A stretch of 64,000 nt of DNA. Source: DUML01 sp050949905 (GTDB lineage Bacteria; Bacillota; Desulfitobacteriia; Desulfitobacteriales; Syntrophobotulaceae). Shown one piece after another: positions 1 through 9,062 of this stretch; position 1 is the first letter of the stretch; each line of letters begins with the position of its first letter. Location: the NCBI GenBank assembly GCA_050949905.1, contig JBMNGP010000026.1, positions 1-64,000 on the forward strand. Reading direction: 5' to 3'. Below the pieces are notes generated by a model, which made no database searches, was not told the DNA's origin, and saw only the letters and a list, made by a program, of their open reading frames with translations. The position numbers were made by a program, and so were the translations under genes.

Positions 1-20
1 CAAGTAATCCTATGTGATTT

Positions 21-524
21 TCAGATTTCGAGGGGCCTCCCCGATATATGGCTTTTATAACGGGGAATTGCCTCTGTCAAGAGATTGCTCTCTAAAACCT
101 TCGTTTCAATAAGTTTCCAATAGCCCGTCCCTTCAGGCATACTGCCTTTTGGGAAATTATGCCCGCACACTAAATTGACTTCGCGGTGTGTAAATAAATA
201 TTCTTTATCCCCGCTGAAGTTATGGGTGTCATAGGCTTGGGGTGAATATTCAAAGATGCGAGGGCCTTCTTCTTTGACACATTCTTCGCAATAATACGCT
301 ACAGTTACAGTATATCGTTTGCCATAGCGAGATTCTTCATCATAGGCAAAGCTATCCAGAGCATGTTCCATCACTTCTTCGTAAACCGGTGCCGGGGACA
401 ATTTAATATAGCTCACAAAGTACCCTCTTTCTTCGTCGGTCAAGGCATTTACAGGAGATGCATACATAAAAATATTTAAAAAAAGGCACAACGCTATAAT
501 AAAACAGCTTACAGCTCTTTTCAT
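21..524 (-). CDS. Secreted protein of unknown function with cysteine pairs
   Basis: This 167-residue protein begins with a typical signal peptide: Lys-Arg at positions 2-3, a hydrophobic core to about residue 24, and a likely cleavage near VNA/LT around residue 28. It is therefore probably exported. The mature part contains a CEEC cysteine pair near residue 80 and a lone VCGH near residue 120, which could bind metal or form disulphides. Its start overlaps the stop of the upstream membrane gene in an ATGA arrangement, so the two are probably translated together. I do not recognise a family. Confidence in the gene is good; its function is unknown. Confidence 0.7.
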   Translation of the reverse strand: MKRAVSCFIIALCLFLNIFMYASPVNALTDEERGYFVSYIKLSPAPVYEEVMEHALDSFAYDEESRYGKRYTVTVAYYCEECVKEEGPRIFEYSPQAYDTHNFSGDKEYLFTHREVNLVCGHNFPKGSMPEGTGYWKLIETKVLESNLLTEAIPRYKSHISGRPLEI

Positions 525-1084
525 GATATCGCCCCCTTTTCGCTTTTTTTGACAAACCTTATCACCCCTCCGGCGATTAAAAGCAGGATGCCGACAAAAT
601 AGCCGTTCAGATCTCCGGGCAAAAGGCTTACAATTATGAACAGGGCAAAGCCCAGGGTCCAGCCCCGCATTAGGGTAGTAAGGGTAGTGTTTTTTGCCTT
701 TGGAAGCAAGGCATTGATAAGCTTCCGCAAAAACCCATGATGAGCCAAAGCCTTGGCTGATAATAAAAATGCGGCCAGGGAAACCATTGTGTTTTGTAGA
801 TTAGAAGACATCATCAAGTTGCCGGCAATCAAGGCCACACCTATACCCATTAACAGCGGCCCGGCTGCACCTCGCAAATCTTTGGCTATACTGCCCAGTT
901 GGCCAAGGCCTTTTTTCACTGTCTGAAGCATAGCTTGGTCAGCAATTAGCTGAGCCAGCAGTGCCGCTACCAGTCCTTTTCCTATCGTGCCTCCAATCAG
1001 ACTTCCCTGAGCTGCAGTCAGCCAGGAGAGGAAGCGAACCGGCAAAGGAAAGATACCTAAGGAAGCTAAGAGGTTTACCAACAA
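521..1084 (-). CDS. Polytopic membrane protein of unknown function
   Basis: The 187-residue product is strongly hydrophobic, with about five or six likely membrane segments (near residues 5-20, 35-50, 75-112, 142-157 and 160-176) and a basic C-terminus, so it should sit in the cytoplasmic membrane. The listed start is a TTG that overlaps the last codons of the upstream zinc-ribbon reading frame. Translation is either coupled, or the two frames were once a single protein whose tail helix ran into this one. It is followed by the secreted 167-residue gene with an ATGA overlap, giving a three-gene unit. No family is recognised. Confidence 0.65.
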   Translation of the reverse strand: MLVNLLASLGIFPLPVRFLSWLTAAQGSLIGGTIGKGLVAALLAQLIADQAMLQTVKKGLGQLGSIAKDLRGAAGPLLMGIGVALIAGNLMMSSNLQNTMVSLAAFLLSAKALAHHGFLRKLINALLPKAKNTTLTTLMRGWTLGFALFIIVSLLPGDLNGYFVGILLLIAGGVIRFVKKSEKGAIS

Positions 1085-1445
1085 CCAATAATCACCAGAG
1101 CGATGACCACTACCAGCCGTTTCTTGTCCCCCAAAGCTCCCCTAAAACCCCTGAAGAGACCACTTATGCCCCCTTTGAGCACAGAAAATAGACCCTCCTC
1201 CTCGGCCATTGCCGGAAAAGGGGTAAGCTCCTGAGGTAAAACAATTTCCCCAGCTGTACCATAAGCCGAACTTGCTTCGGAAAAAATTTTCCCGGTAAGA
1301 TCTTTAGCCTCTTTTGCAATTTTTGATTTAATTTGTTCCGGAGCTTTTGACCCAAGTAAGTCGCCTAAAACAGCCGCTCCGCATCCGGTACAGAATTTTG
1401 CACCTTCGTTCAGAGCCGCGCCACAATTGTGCAGAATTCCCCCAT
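1075..1445 (-). pseudogene. Zinc-ribbon protein, frameshifted near its start
   Basis: Reading from an ATG at 1445 behind a GGAGTG ribosome site gives Met-Gly-Glu-Phe-Cys-Thr and then the wrong frame. One extra A near 1425 would restore a classic zinc ribbon of the form CTNCG...KFCTGCG. The rest stays open for about 110 residues and ends in a hydrophobic helix (RLVVVIALVIIGCW) with a stop at 1075-1077. Such double-CxxC plus transmembrane-helix proteins are common in Firmicutes as 'zinc ribbon domain-containing protein'. The break is a one-base change in a short A run, so it may be a sequencing indel and not true decay. The frame overlaps the start of the downstream membrane gene. Confidence 0.7.
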
Positions 1446-1466
1446 AATACTCACTCCTTCTTTCAT

Positions 1467-1823
1467 TTATCTTTCAATAAGCATAGGCTTTTGGTGCAGC
1501 AACTCTACCCGCATCCGTTCCTTATCAATTTGGGCGGTGTGCAGCCTCACTCCATGTACCCCGTCGAGGCCCCATCGGTAAATTTCGCTGCCGATGAGTA
1601 TTCCAAAGGTAGATACTACTATTTCCTCGTTATCTTTTTTCATTTGGCGGCCTGGCATGGAGATAAGAGCATATGGCACCGCAAGGATGCGATTATCCCA
1701 AATGAGCGTTGCATCATTGAGTCGACGGCTTTCTCTACCAATAACAGGAGAGAGATAAGGCTGATAGCTTTGCACCATACCTCTTCCAATATTAATTTTA
1801 GGGAATAATACCTGCAAAAACAT
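1467..1823 (-). pseudogene. Decayed copy of the 6.7-7.2 kb membrane-protein gene
   Basis: The 118 residues match the protein encoded at 6715-7227 almost word for word over the middle (ATLIWDNRIL, STFGILIGSEIYRWG). However, about 115 bases covering both membrane helices are missing, and so are 33 bases near the C-terminus. The remaining C-terminus also differs. The upstream segment with the hairpin terminator at 1847-1879 is shared with 7304-7337, so a whole module was duplicated and this copy degraded. With the membrane anchor gone it is unlikely to work. Confidence 0.75.
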
Positions 1824-1846
1824 CGTTCATAGGGATGAATTAACAG

Positions 1847-1879
1847 AAAAAAGCCCCTCATACTTTAGTATGAGAGGCC
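1847..1879 (-). terminator. Rho-independent terminator after the LuxR gene
   Basis: On the minus strand the bases form a stem of GCCTCTCATACT against AGTATGAGGGGC with a two- to three-base loop, followed by a run of T. It lies 33 bases past the stop of the LuxR/MFS gene, which it should terminate. An almost identical hairpin occurs at 7304-7337. Confidence 0.85.
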
Positions 1880-1911
1880 AGTTAAATCCTGTTTTTATGC
1901 GGTTTTATATA

Positions 1912-3315
1912 TCATTCAACCCTTTGATTCTTCAGCAGGGTACTGATGAGTTCTGCCCGACTACCTACATCATATTTTGAAAAAATATTCCTTGCATGTG
2001 TTTTTACAGTACTCTCACTGATAAACAAAGTCCCGGCAATTTCGCGGTTGGATTTGCCTGCAAGGATTAGCTGCAGTACCTCTTGCTCACGGACGGTCAG
2101 CGGATCAAGAGTTTTCATTTGACGAACAATGTCCTTTTGCTGTGACTGGCTCATATTGTCATAAACGGCAAGGTAGGCATGGCTTTTCAGCAGTAAAACA
2201 AGCTGGTGGTTCAGCGGCGGCAGCATAACCAGTGTTACACAAACCACAGTAAGGGCAATCACCGCAATCTCTGCACCGGGAAGTCCCATTGATGTAACCG
2301 CCATGCCCAAGACGCCTCCGCAAAGAACGCCGAATACATTGGCGGAAAGTCCTATGCCAAAGGTTTGGGCCGGATTGTCGCTATAATCCAGCATTTCTCC
2401 AAGGATGCTCCACCAAAACAGATCAAAAATTCCGCAAGCACCGAGCATCAGAGTATCCACAATCAGATAGTCAGAAGTGCTTCGCCCTAACAGCATAAAG
2501 TTGATAAAGGCTCCCATAATCATTGCCATTCCGATATACAAAATCCTAGAACGCTTTGCTTTCATAGGTAGGTTGCGCATAATAGCAAGCGCCACAATAT
2601 AAGGCACTGCCCAATACCAACTCACCAGCCCAGTTAGATGTTCAAAAGCAGGGTTGATGACCTGATACATCAGTCCAGAATTAATTGTGATAATAAAGAC
2701 AAAAAGACACAGCAATAGTAGTGGGTTTTTAATGCAGCCATGGGTTTTGTTTGTAAATGCTTTATTCTGCCTATCCTCCTGCTTAACCGGTAACATCCAA
2801 ATAAAGACCATACCCATCACAAGGCAAAGCATAGCAAGGCTTAGCCCGATAAAGGGTGAGCGATTCATGGCAACCACGTTGACTGCAATCATCAACAGAT
2901 TGGAATAAATCAGAACGTCGGCACAGGATTTAATGCGCTCGTTTTTGGGCGTAAAGGCCCAGAGAAAATGTCCCCATGCTGCCACTGCGCAGCCGCTAAA
3001 GTATCCGCTGATAATCAATCCGCCCAACCATAGAGGGGAGGGACCAAAAAAGAAGGGGACTGTGGCAACAAGGCATACACCCATACCACCGAACATCATG
3101 CTTTTAGCTGCCGCCCGGGATCTGACGAACAGACCGCAGGTAAAAAGCCCTGCAAAATGGGCGATCATGGCAGCCAATATGTAAGCAGAGGCATTTACCC
3201 CATGCAGACCCAGTAGACTGTACAGCACCTGTCCCTCAAACAGAAAAGAGAGCAAATAGGCAAAGGAAAATGAAAATGCCGCAATAGAAAGCCTACGGAC
3301 ATTAAATAGGTTCAT
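1912..3315 (-). CDS. LuxR-type regulator with MFS-like membrane domain
   Basis: The 467-residue protein has about twelve hydrophobic segments over residues 1-385, like a major-facilitator transporter. A soluble LuxR/GerE helix-turn-helix follows at about 400-460 (LTVREQEVLQLILAGKSN, then ISESTVKTHARNIF). This membrane-bound LuxR layout is known from Desulfitobacterium-type and Eggerthella-type genomes. The membrane half is thought to sense a small ligand while the tail binds DNA; the ligand is not evident here. The gene overlaps the small helix-turn-helix gene upstream by 14 bases, so the two probably share a transcript, and it ends at a strong terminator. Confidence 0.9.
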   Translation of the reverse strand: MNLFNVRRLSIAAFSFSFAYLLSFLFEGQVLYSLLGLHGVNASAYILAAMIAHFAGLFTCGLFVRSRAAAKSMMFGGMGVCLVATVPFFFGPSPLWLGGLIISGYFSGCAVAAWGHFLWAFTPKNERIKSCADVLIYSNLLMIAVNVVAMNRSPFIGLSLAMLCLVMGMVFIWMLPVKQEDRQNKAFTNKTHGCIKNPLLLLCLFVFIITINSGLMYQVINPAFEHLTGLVSWYWAVPYIVALAIMRNLPMKAKRSRILYIGMAMIMGAFINFMLLGRSTSDYLIVDTLMLGACGIFDLFWWSILGEMLDYSDNPAQTFGIGLSANVFGVLCGGVLGMAVTSMGLPGAEIAVIALTVVCVTLVMLPPLNHQLVLLLKSHAYLAVYDNMSQSQQKDIVRQMKTLDPLTVREQEVLQLILAGKSNREIAGTLFISESTVKTHARNIFSKYDVGSRAELISTLLKNQRVE

Positions 3316-3547
3316 TTAATAGCCTCCCGCTCATCGGAGGCTCCGCCTTTTTTAACCCTATATCAGCGGTTTTGAAACGCCAGAGCTTTCCCACCTTGGA
3401 TGCAGGCATACCGCGCTGTTCAATCCAACGTATGACCGTGTGGCGCTTAACGCCAAGATAATAACAAAACTTCTTGCAGGAATATCCATCTGTCGTTATG
3501 CATTGTTTCAGGCATAGATGCCACCTCATTTTGATTAACATAATCAA
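3302..3547 (-). CDS. Excisionase-like helix-turn-helix protein, probably frameshifted
   Basis: The C-terminal part (LGVKRHTVIRWIEQRGMPASKVG...LWRFKTADI) is a textbook MerR/excisionase-type winged helix. As listed, the start region (positions 3486-3547) is unconvincing. A better start is the ATG at 3515, preceded by GAGGTGG, giving MPETMHNDRW. That frame would join the helix-turn-helix if one T were removed at about 3481-3482. I infer a one-base indel in a TT pair; the native protein would be about 70 residues. It overlaps the LuxR gene by 14 bases and may be its co-regulator. Confidence 0.65.
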   Translation of the reverse strand: MIMLIKMRWHLCLKQCITTDGYSCKKFCYYLGVKRHTVIRWIEQRGMPASKVGKLWRFKTADIGLKKAEPPMSGRLLNEPI

Positions 3548-3722
3548 TAATGTATGGGATTACTATACCATCCCAGAGAGGCAATATCAATTTCTATATG
3601 GTGTTTTGGGTAGTATTAGGTTGTATACCTTTAGTTGTTTATAACTTAATGTCTTATTTTAAACAATCATTTTCGATGACTGCACCACCCTTTTGTTTTT
3701 TATTCAATATTTTTTAAGAATG

Positions 3723-3769
3723 AAAAAGGAACCAAACAGCAGTATAAATCCGCTGGTTGATTCCTTTTT
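3723..3769 (-). terminator. Terminator downstream of the surface-protein gene
   Basis: An imperfect 13-base stem (GGAATCAACCAGC against GCTGTTTGGTTCC on the minus strand) is flanked by A and T runs, so it could stop transcription from either side. It lies between the end of the adhesin remnant (3820) and the small helix-turn-helix gene. The rest of 3548-3819 shows no gene. Confidence 0.75.
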
Positions 3770-3819
3770 ATATCAGTATCCAACTCCTCTGAACTCATAA
3801 TCTTCGGAATCGGTATCCG

Positions 3820-6566
3820 TTATCTGAGGAACGGATATCCATCATTTATAGCGGGGTCGATATCCCAGATGGTAATAAAATCCCAGCCTATGAAAGTGGC
3901 ACTGTCTTTCATTTCCAAAGTAGACTTGCCGACTGCACCTGCTCCACCGGCAGAAGCAGCCAGACCTGAAGTCACGGTATCCCAATAGCTGTCGGTGACG
4001 GTACCATCAGATATTCCCACCAGGCCGCCCTTATTTGCTCCAACCACGCTTCCTGTGGAATAGCTGTTTTTAATTGCAGCCTTATCATTTGAGCCAATCA
4101 GACCGCCCAGCACGATCAGCACTCGTCACATTTCCTGTGGCGTAACAATTGCTAACTTCACATATATTGCCTAAAGTGCTTATATTGTATCCCACCAGAC
4201 CACCAACATGATTATTACCAGTCACATTACCAGTGGCGTAACTCTCGGCAATTGTACCATTTCCATTTGAACCAACTAAACCTCCTACCTGTGAACCAAA
4301 AAAAGCCCCAGAACCACTACTCACATTTCCTGTGGCGTAGCAGCTGGTGATGGTGCCATTGTCGTTTGAACCAATCAAACCTCCTACAGTATCTGTAGTT
4401 CCACTGACCTCACATGCCGAATAGCTATTAGTTACTGAATTACTATTTGTTCCAACAAGGCCGCCAACCCCACCATTACCCCTCACAGTTCCTGTAGAAT
4501 AACTGTTGATCACTTCAGCTGCGGATCCATTGGACCCGACCAAACCTCCAACACGATCGTAACCCGTTACATCAACATTTATAAGGTATACATTTTTGAT
4601 AGATCCATTGTTTTTTCCAAATAAACCAATATAATTAGCGCCAAATGCCGGGCGATTAATTGTTAAATTACTGATTGTTTTGTGATTGCCATCATAGCTG
4701 CCGGTAAACCCTGTACCAGTAGCTCCTATGGGCGCCCAGCCTAAGCCATCGTTATAGCCCGCACCGCCATCGGCAAGATACGTTGCCAGGTCGATATCGG
4801 CTGTCTGGATAAAGTGAGCACCAAGATGATTTTTGGTATTATTCAAGTGCTCTGGCGTACCTACCTGATATGGATCAGCGGACGTGCCGTCACCCCCGGC
4901 GAATTCCGGTGCTGGCCCCGTTTGGGGGAATACCGCAGTGATAACGCCCGAGTCGGCAACTATTATTTACGGTTGTCGCACCCGCGACAGTGAAAAAGTC
5001 AGCGGCTACTCCGCTTAAGGTATATTCGGGTTTTGGCGATAGCGTAATGGTCGCTGTATAGTCGGTATTTGCCTGGAAGGGATTATGAGCAGGGCTCCAA
5101 GCTACTGTTCCGGTATACTGAGCAGTTGCAGTTATTGCCGACACCGGAGTTTCTCCCGTTACCGGCGGGGTAACCCCGCTTAGGGCAGCGATGTTGATCG
5201 TTGCGGGAGCTACGCTAATCGCCTGATCTACATTCTTGCCACTTGCGGTATGGGTAATGGTTACTTTGTTGTGAGCCGTCGTCAAGGGGGCTCCATTGGC
5301 CGGTGAAGTGGTGAGACCTTTGCTGCCAAAGTCAGCTAAAGCCACATTTTCGCTGGAACTGTCTGTTTTGGTTAAGGTTACGACTAAGCCGGTCAAGTCT
5401 AAGTTAGCGCCGCTGGTATAGGTTGTTTTGACAGGTGGTGTTCCCACACTAACGGCATTCACTGTTACCACAGGTGATCCGCCTCCACCGCCACCGCCCC
5501 GCTCTGCCGCTACTGCCGCAGCTGCCAGTTACCGGATTATTGGGTCTGAGGGAATCCAGGATAGCTTGAGATATTAAGCCTTCTCCGCCAATGGGGATGA
5601 TGCTGCCGGGCAGATGCTCTTTGGTATATGCTTTGCTTTCTTCCGGCATTGCCGCTCCGGTTAAGACCACCGGCGAGAAGGTCTTCGCCGCCAGGGGAGC
5701 GATCGCCAGGGCATCTACCAAATGCTTGATCCGTGCCATTGACCAGGAAGGTGTTTTGACTCATGCAAATCTCCGGCGAAATACTTCAGTATTTCGATAT
5801 TGGTGGCAAAGCGATCAAGGCCGCCGATCCTTACTCCCTTGGAAAGTAAATTCTGAACAGAGCTACCTACAGCTTGTTCGCCGCCGATAATATAACTTTG
5901 GCTGAGACTGCCTTTGATTTCGTTTAAATAGGCGCTGACACTAGCCGGAAGAGTATCGGTATCCGTCAGAAGAATCGGTATCCCTTTGGCCGCGGCAATG
6001 GGGGCTATGGATAGAGCATCAGCATTTTCCCAAGCAGTAGTTTGAACCACTTCATTTGGTGTACCCAGCTCTTTCTCGAGCTCTCTGGCAATATTCACTG
6101 CAGTTTGGAAGCGGTCGCTTCCTCCAAGAGGAAGAACCGTAATCTTGAGTTTCTCAAGCTGCTCAAATAAGGTTGGCTCAAAAGTACTTTTACCGGTAAC
6201 CAGATAAACTTTTTTAATCCCTAAACGTTGCAGTTCATTTTGGGTAGACAGGGATAGACCTGCTTGGGCTGAGAATAGGATAGGGGCATTTTTTAATCTG
6301 GCCAGGGGTGCTGCGGCTAAGGCATCAACTAGGTTTTGATCCATCCCCGCCCCTAAAACCGCATACTCTGATGAAATGAAGCCGGCTTGGGAGATCTTTA
6401 CTGCTGTTTCATAACGATCACTCCCATAAATTCGTTCCCAGGCTTTTAAAGCCTTATTTTCACCCGTCGTATTTATGGGCTGAGCAATGGCGGGGCTGAT
6501 GACTGAGAACATCAGAAAGACAATGGTCATGATGATCACCAAGAATCTGCACTTTTTTCTTTGCAT
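3820..6566 (-). pseudogene. Surface adhesin with cell-wall-binding and GLUG repeats, five frameshifts
   Basis: Read on the minus strand in successive frames, this is one protein of about 910 residues. It has a signal peptide (to about residue 29), three cell-wall-binding-repeat-2 units (the first begins ERIYGSDRYETAVKIS), a poly-glycine linker, two Ig-like/YDG-like beta domains, and about eight GLUG-type repeats of the form GGLVGSN...NSYATGNV. Frame changes lie near 5752, 5720, 5500, 4960 and 4108. Most can be repaired by one base in a short run; for example, an added A near 5752 gives ESKNTFLVNG. It would have been an exported cell-wall-attached adhesin. So many breaks suggest real decay, sequencing indels, or both. 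The 148 bases upstream (6567-6714) contain no convincing gene. Confidence 0.85.
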
Positions 6567-6714
6567 TTGAATCCTCTCCTCCGATATTTTGCGTTACTTT
6601 TGCCCGGTAAATGATCCCCATCCTTTTTTCTGATTATCACGGTATCCAGTGAAATCACTTTTTCATAGGCCCATTCCTTCCTCCCGAATTCATTAATCAC
6701 TCGCTTTTGGTGGG

Positions 6715-7227
6715 TTACCATCCGGTGATGTCTGCCGTTACGCCGGTTTCACGAAGCAGCTTTTGTGCGGCATCCAGTACCGCCTGCTTTTGGGTCATGC
6801 CGTGCTGCAAATCTACCCGCATGGTCTGAGCTACATCGCCAAAGGTCAGGTACATCCATTCCTGATCAATATGGGCGGTGTGCAGCCGCACGCCATGTAC
6901 CCCGTCGAGACCCCACCGGTAAATTTCACTGCCAATGAGGATACCAAAGGTAGATACTACGGTTTCCTCCTCGGTGTCTTTTTTTAATTGGCGGTCTGGC
7001 ATGGAGATAAGAGCAGATGGCACCGTAAGGATGCGATTATCCCAAATGAGTGTTGCATCATAGAGCAGACGGCTCTGTCTCACCAATAACGAGAGAAAGA
7101 TGACGCTGATGGCTCCAAAGGCGAATACCGCTTCTAACCTAAATGTTGCACCGAGCCACACCGCCAAACAAATACTGCCTGCCAACAATAAGGCATATGC
7201 ATTGCGTCGTTTGCGGATTGATTTCAT
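6715..7227 (-). CDS. Small membrane protein of unknown function, intact paralogue
   Basis: I place the start at the ATG at 7227, nine bases after GGAGGAGGT (7237-7245); an ATG at 7236 is too close to that site. The product of about 170 residues has a basic N-terminus, two membrane helices near residues 10-27 and 30-48, and a soluble tail with the conserved-looking segment STFGILIGSEIYRWG. The tail may be a PH-like sensor or scaffold, but that is a guess. A truncated copy sits at 1467-1823. Both copies carry the same terminator hairpin just upstream. Confidence 0.65.
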   Translation of the reverse strand: MKSIRKRRNAYALLLAGSICLAVWLGATFRLEAVFAFGAISVIFLSLLVRQSRLLYDATLIWDNRILTVPSALISMPDRQLKKDTEEETVVSTFGILIGSEIYRWGLDGVHGVRLHTAHIDQEWMYLTFGDVAQTMRVDLQHGMTQKQAVLDAAQKLLRETGVTADITGW

Positions 7228-7303
7228 TTGCGCCATACCTCCTCCACTATAAATTTTAGGGAAGGATGCCTCTAAAAGCATCGTTCATAGGTATGAATTA
7301 ACA

Positions 7304-7337
7304 GAAAAATGCCCCTCATACTTTAGTATGAGAGGCC
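7304..7337 (-). terminator. Terminator after the ADP-ribosylglycohydrolase gene
   Basis: On the minus strand this is the same hairpin as at 1847-1879 (CCTCTCATACT...AGTATGAGGGGC), followed by A and a run of five T. It lies about 75 bases past the glycohydrolase stop. The surrounding 70 bases are nearly identical to 1824-1890, which defines the duplicated module. Confidence 0.8.
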
Positions 7338-7411
7338 GGTTAAATCATGTGTTTATGATGTTTTGAATAAATTGGATTAAAGTACGCACGTCTCCATATG
7401 GAACTATAGAT

Positions 7412-8305
7412 TCACCTTAATGTCTTGGCTGTATTTTTAATTTTGTTGTTTTTCATGTATGCTGTCCACCGATTATAAACATCTCTCAGCGGTGCGTCAA
7501 GATAGCCTAAAGCCTTGTCCCTTATCCAATCCGGAACACCATAGGCGGCCCCTGCAATGCTGCCGGTAATAGCTGCAAGTGTGTCGCTGTCACCTCCAAG
7601 GGAGATGGTATTTCGGATTGCATCCTCAAAGTCCGTACTTTCAAGGAAAGCTATAATCGCCTGTGGCACAGTATCCTGGCAGCTTTCATTGAAACGGTAG
7701 GTTGGCCGAATTTCATCAAGGGTTTTGCTCAGGTCATATCCAAATTCTCTCTCAATATGTTCTTTAACTTGAATCTTGTATTGTTTAAGGTTTATGCGTT
7801 CATTGATTGGGTTTCCCATATCGTCGCCATAACCACCAGTGTAGAAACGGCACATAAATATTGCGTCTGTTATAGCTAGTGCACCTTTTATTCCTTCTGG
7901 ATGGTTGTGCGTCACTTCTGCAGACAGCTTTGCCCTGTTTCTGCCGTTGGATGGCAACATTCCTGTTCGAGCGCAGAATCCGCAATCCATAAGCCAAGCG
8001 CAAGGTGATACTCTCATCGCCGAGCCATTACCCCAAGAGTTGTAGGGTTTACGGTCATCAGAATGTATCCAACTGCCAAAGCGACCACCGTAGCCGGCAT
8101 CCGGGTAGAGTCGCCCCCACTTTTTGTAGGCATCAATGAAATCGTCGGCTTCACCGCCGTTCATTAGAGCGTCTGCTGTAGCAATGGTCATCACGGTGTC
8201 ATCTGTGAAAAAACAGTCGTCGCGGAACAGCGGGAATTCTTTTACTTTAATATTATGCCATTCGTAGACCGAGCCTACAATATCTCCTATAATTGCTCCG
8301 AGCAT
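7412..8305 (-). CDS. ADP-ribosylglycohydrolase (DraG/ARH family)
   Basis: The 297-residue protein matches the all-helical ADP-ribosylglycohydrolase fold, whose members remove ADP-ribose from proteins or small molecules using two metal ions. Key motifs are GDIVGSVYEW at residues 7-16, the metal-binding FTDDTVMT at about 33-40, and GGDSDTLAAITG near 237-248. The length is normal. Its start overlaps the stop of the von Willebrand A gene by one base, so the two are co-translated. Together with the macrodomain gene upstream it suggests control of ADP-ribosylation. The true substrate cannot be read from sequence. Confidence 0.93.
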   Translation of the reverse strand: MLGAIIGDIVGSVYEWHNIKVKEFPLFRDDCFFTDDTVMTIATADALMNGGEADDFIDAYKKWGRLYPDAGYGGRFGSWIHSDDRKPYNSWGNGSAMRVSPCAWLMDCGFCARTGMLPSNGRNRAKLSAEVTHNHPEGIKGALAITDAIFMCRFYTGGYGDDMGNPINERINLKQYKIQVKEHIEREFGYDLSKTLDEIRPTYRFNESCQDTVPQAIIAFLESTDFEDAIRNTISLGGDSDTLAAITGSIAGAAYGVPDWIRDKALGYLDAPLRDVYNRWTAYMKNNKIKNTAKTLR

Positions 8306-8958
8306 TATTTACGACCTCCCCGCCGCTTCACATCTTTGCGGATTTCCTCAAAGCAGGCCTCGTCAACCGTTCCCGACTCACGAAATGTCGCCACAGCGCT
8401 TGCCATTACTTTAAAGTTCAATTCCGTACCTTCGCTATCAGCAAGATAGTCAATTGCCCTGTCAGGAGCAATTCCATAGCTCCCGGCGGTCTGAACCGCA
8501 TCGATATTAGCCCCAAGGAAGATAAACTCCCAACCATACTTTTCTTTTTGCCGCTCAATCTGTGCTTTGATCTTTTCGGCAGTATATTCGCGGCTGGAGT
8601 TTTCCTCGCCATCTGTGATAATCACGAACATTACCTTTTCGGCGCGGTACTCCTCGGCAGTGTGCTCTTGCGCATTACCAATTTTGTGAATCGTCCTGCC
8701 GATTGCATCAAGAAGTGCTGTCGATCCGCCAACCTGATATTCTTTGTCAGTAATCGGGCTGACTGCCTTAATGTCAATACGGTCATGGAGCAGCTCATAG
8801 TTGTTATCGAACAATACAGTTGTAATGTAGCATTCGCCATCTACTGCCTTCTGCTTTGCGAGCATTGAATTGTAACCACCAATGGTGTCGGCTTCCAGTC
8901 CGTTCATTGAGCCGCTTTTGTCGAGAATGAAAACCAGTTCAGTTAATCCCTTTTTCAT
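8305..8958 (-). CDS. von Willebrand factor A domain protein
   Basis: This 217-residue cytoplasmic protein carries a complete MIDAS metal site: DKSGSMNG near residue 13, GGSTALLDA near 78, and IITDGEEN near 113. Such VWA proteins bind partner proteins through a Mg2+ ion. It has no signal peptide or membrane helix. Genes like this often accompany ADP-ribosylglycohydrolase and macrodomain genes and are thought to act as a scaffold or regulator, which is inference here. The stop overlaps the glycohydrolase start. Confidence 0.9.
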   Translation of the reverse strand: MKKGLTELVFILDKSGSMNGLEADTIGGYNSMLAKQKAVDGECYITTVLFDNNYELLHDRIDIKAVSPITDKEYQVGGSTALLDAIGRTIHKIGNAQEHTAEEYRAEKVMFVIITDGEENSSREYTAEKIKAQIERQKEKYGWEFIFLGANIDAVQTAGSYGIAPDRAIDYLADSEGTELNFKVMASAVATFRESGTVDEACFEEIRKDVKRRGGRK

Positions 8959-9062
8959 TTTCGTAGCCCCCTAAGATTTATTGTAATCTTAGAATACTAC
9001 TTTATTTGAAACTGACGGTCGCTTCGGAAGCGACAAATTACCTTTAAAAATTGGTTTACCAA

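Noticed and set aside
1164..1355. 63-codon minus-strand frame
   Set aside because: It is an alternate frame of the zinc-ribbon gene and has a very basic, unprotein-like composition.
6567..6714. Possible cyclic-di-GMP riboswitch before the adhesin (GGGCAAAAGTAACGCAAA on the minus strand)
   Set aside because: The two hallmark pieces are adjacent with no hairpin between them, and the second helix is absent, so the fold cannot form.
6536..6721. 61-codon minus-strand frame upstream of the adhesin
   Set aside because: It overlaps the adhesin start and has no recognisable protein features; it most likely reads the untranslated leader.
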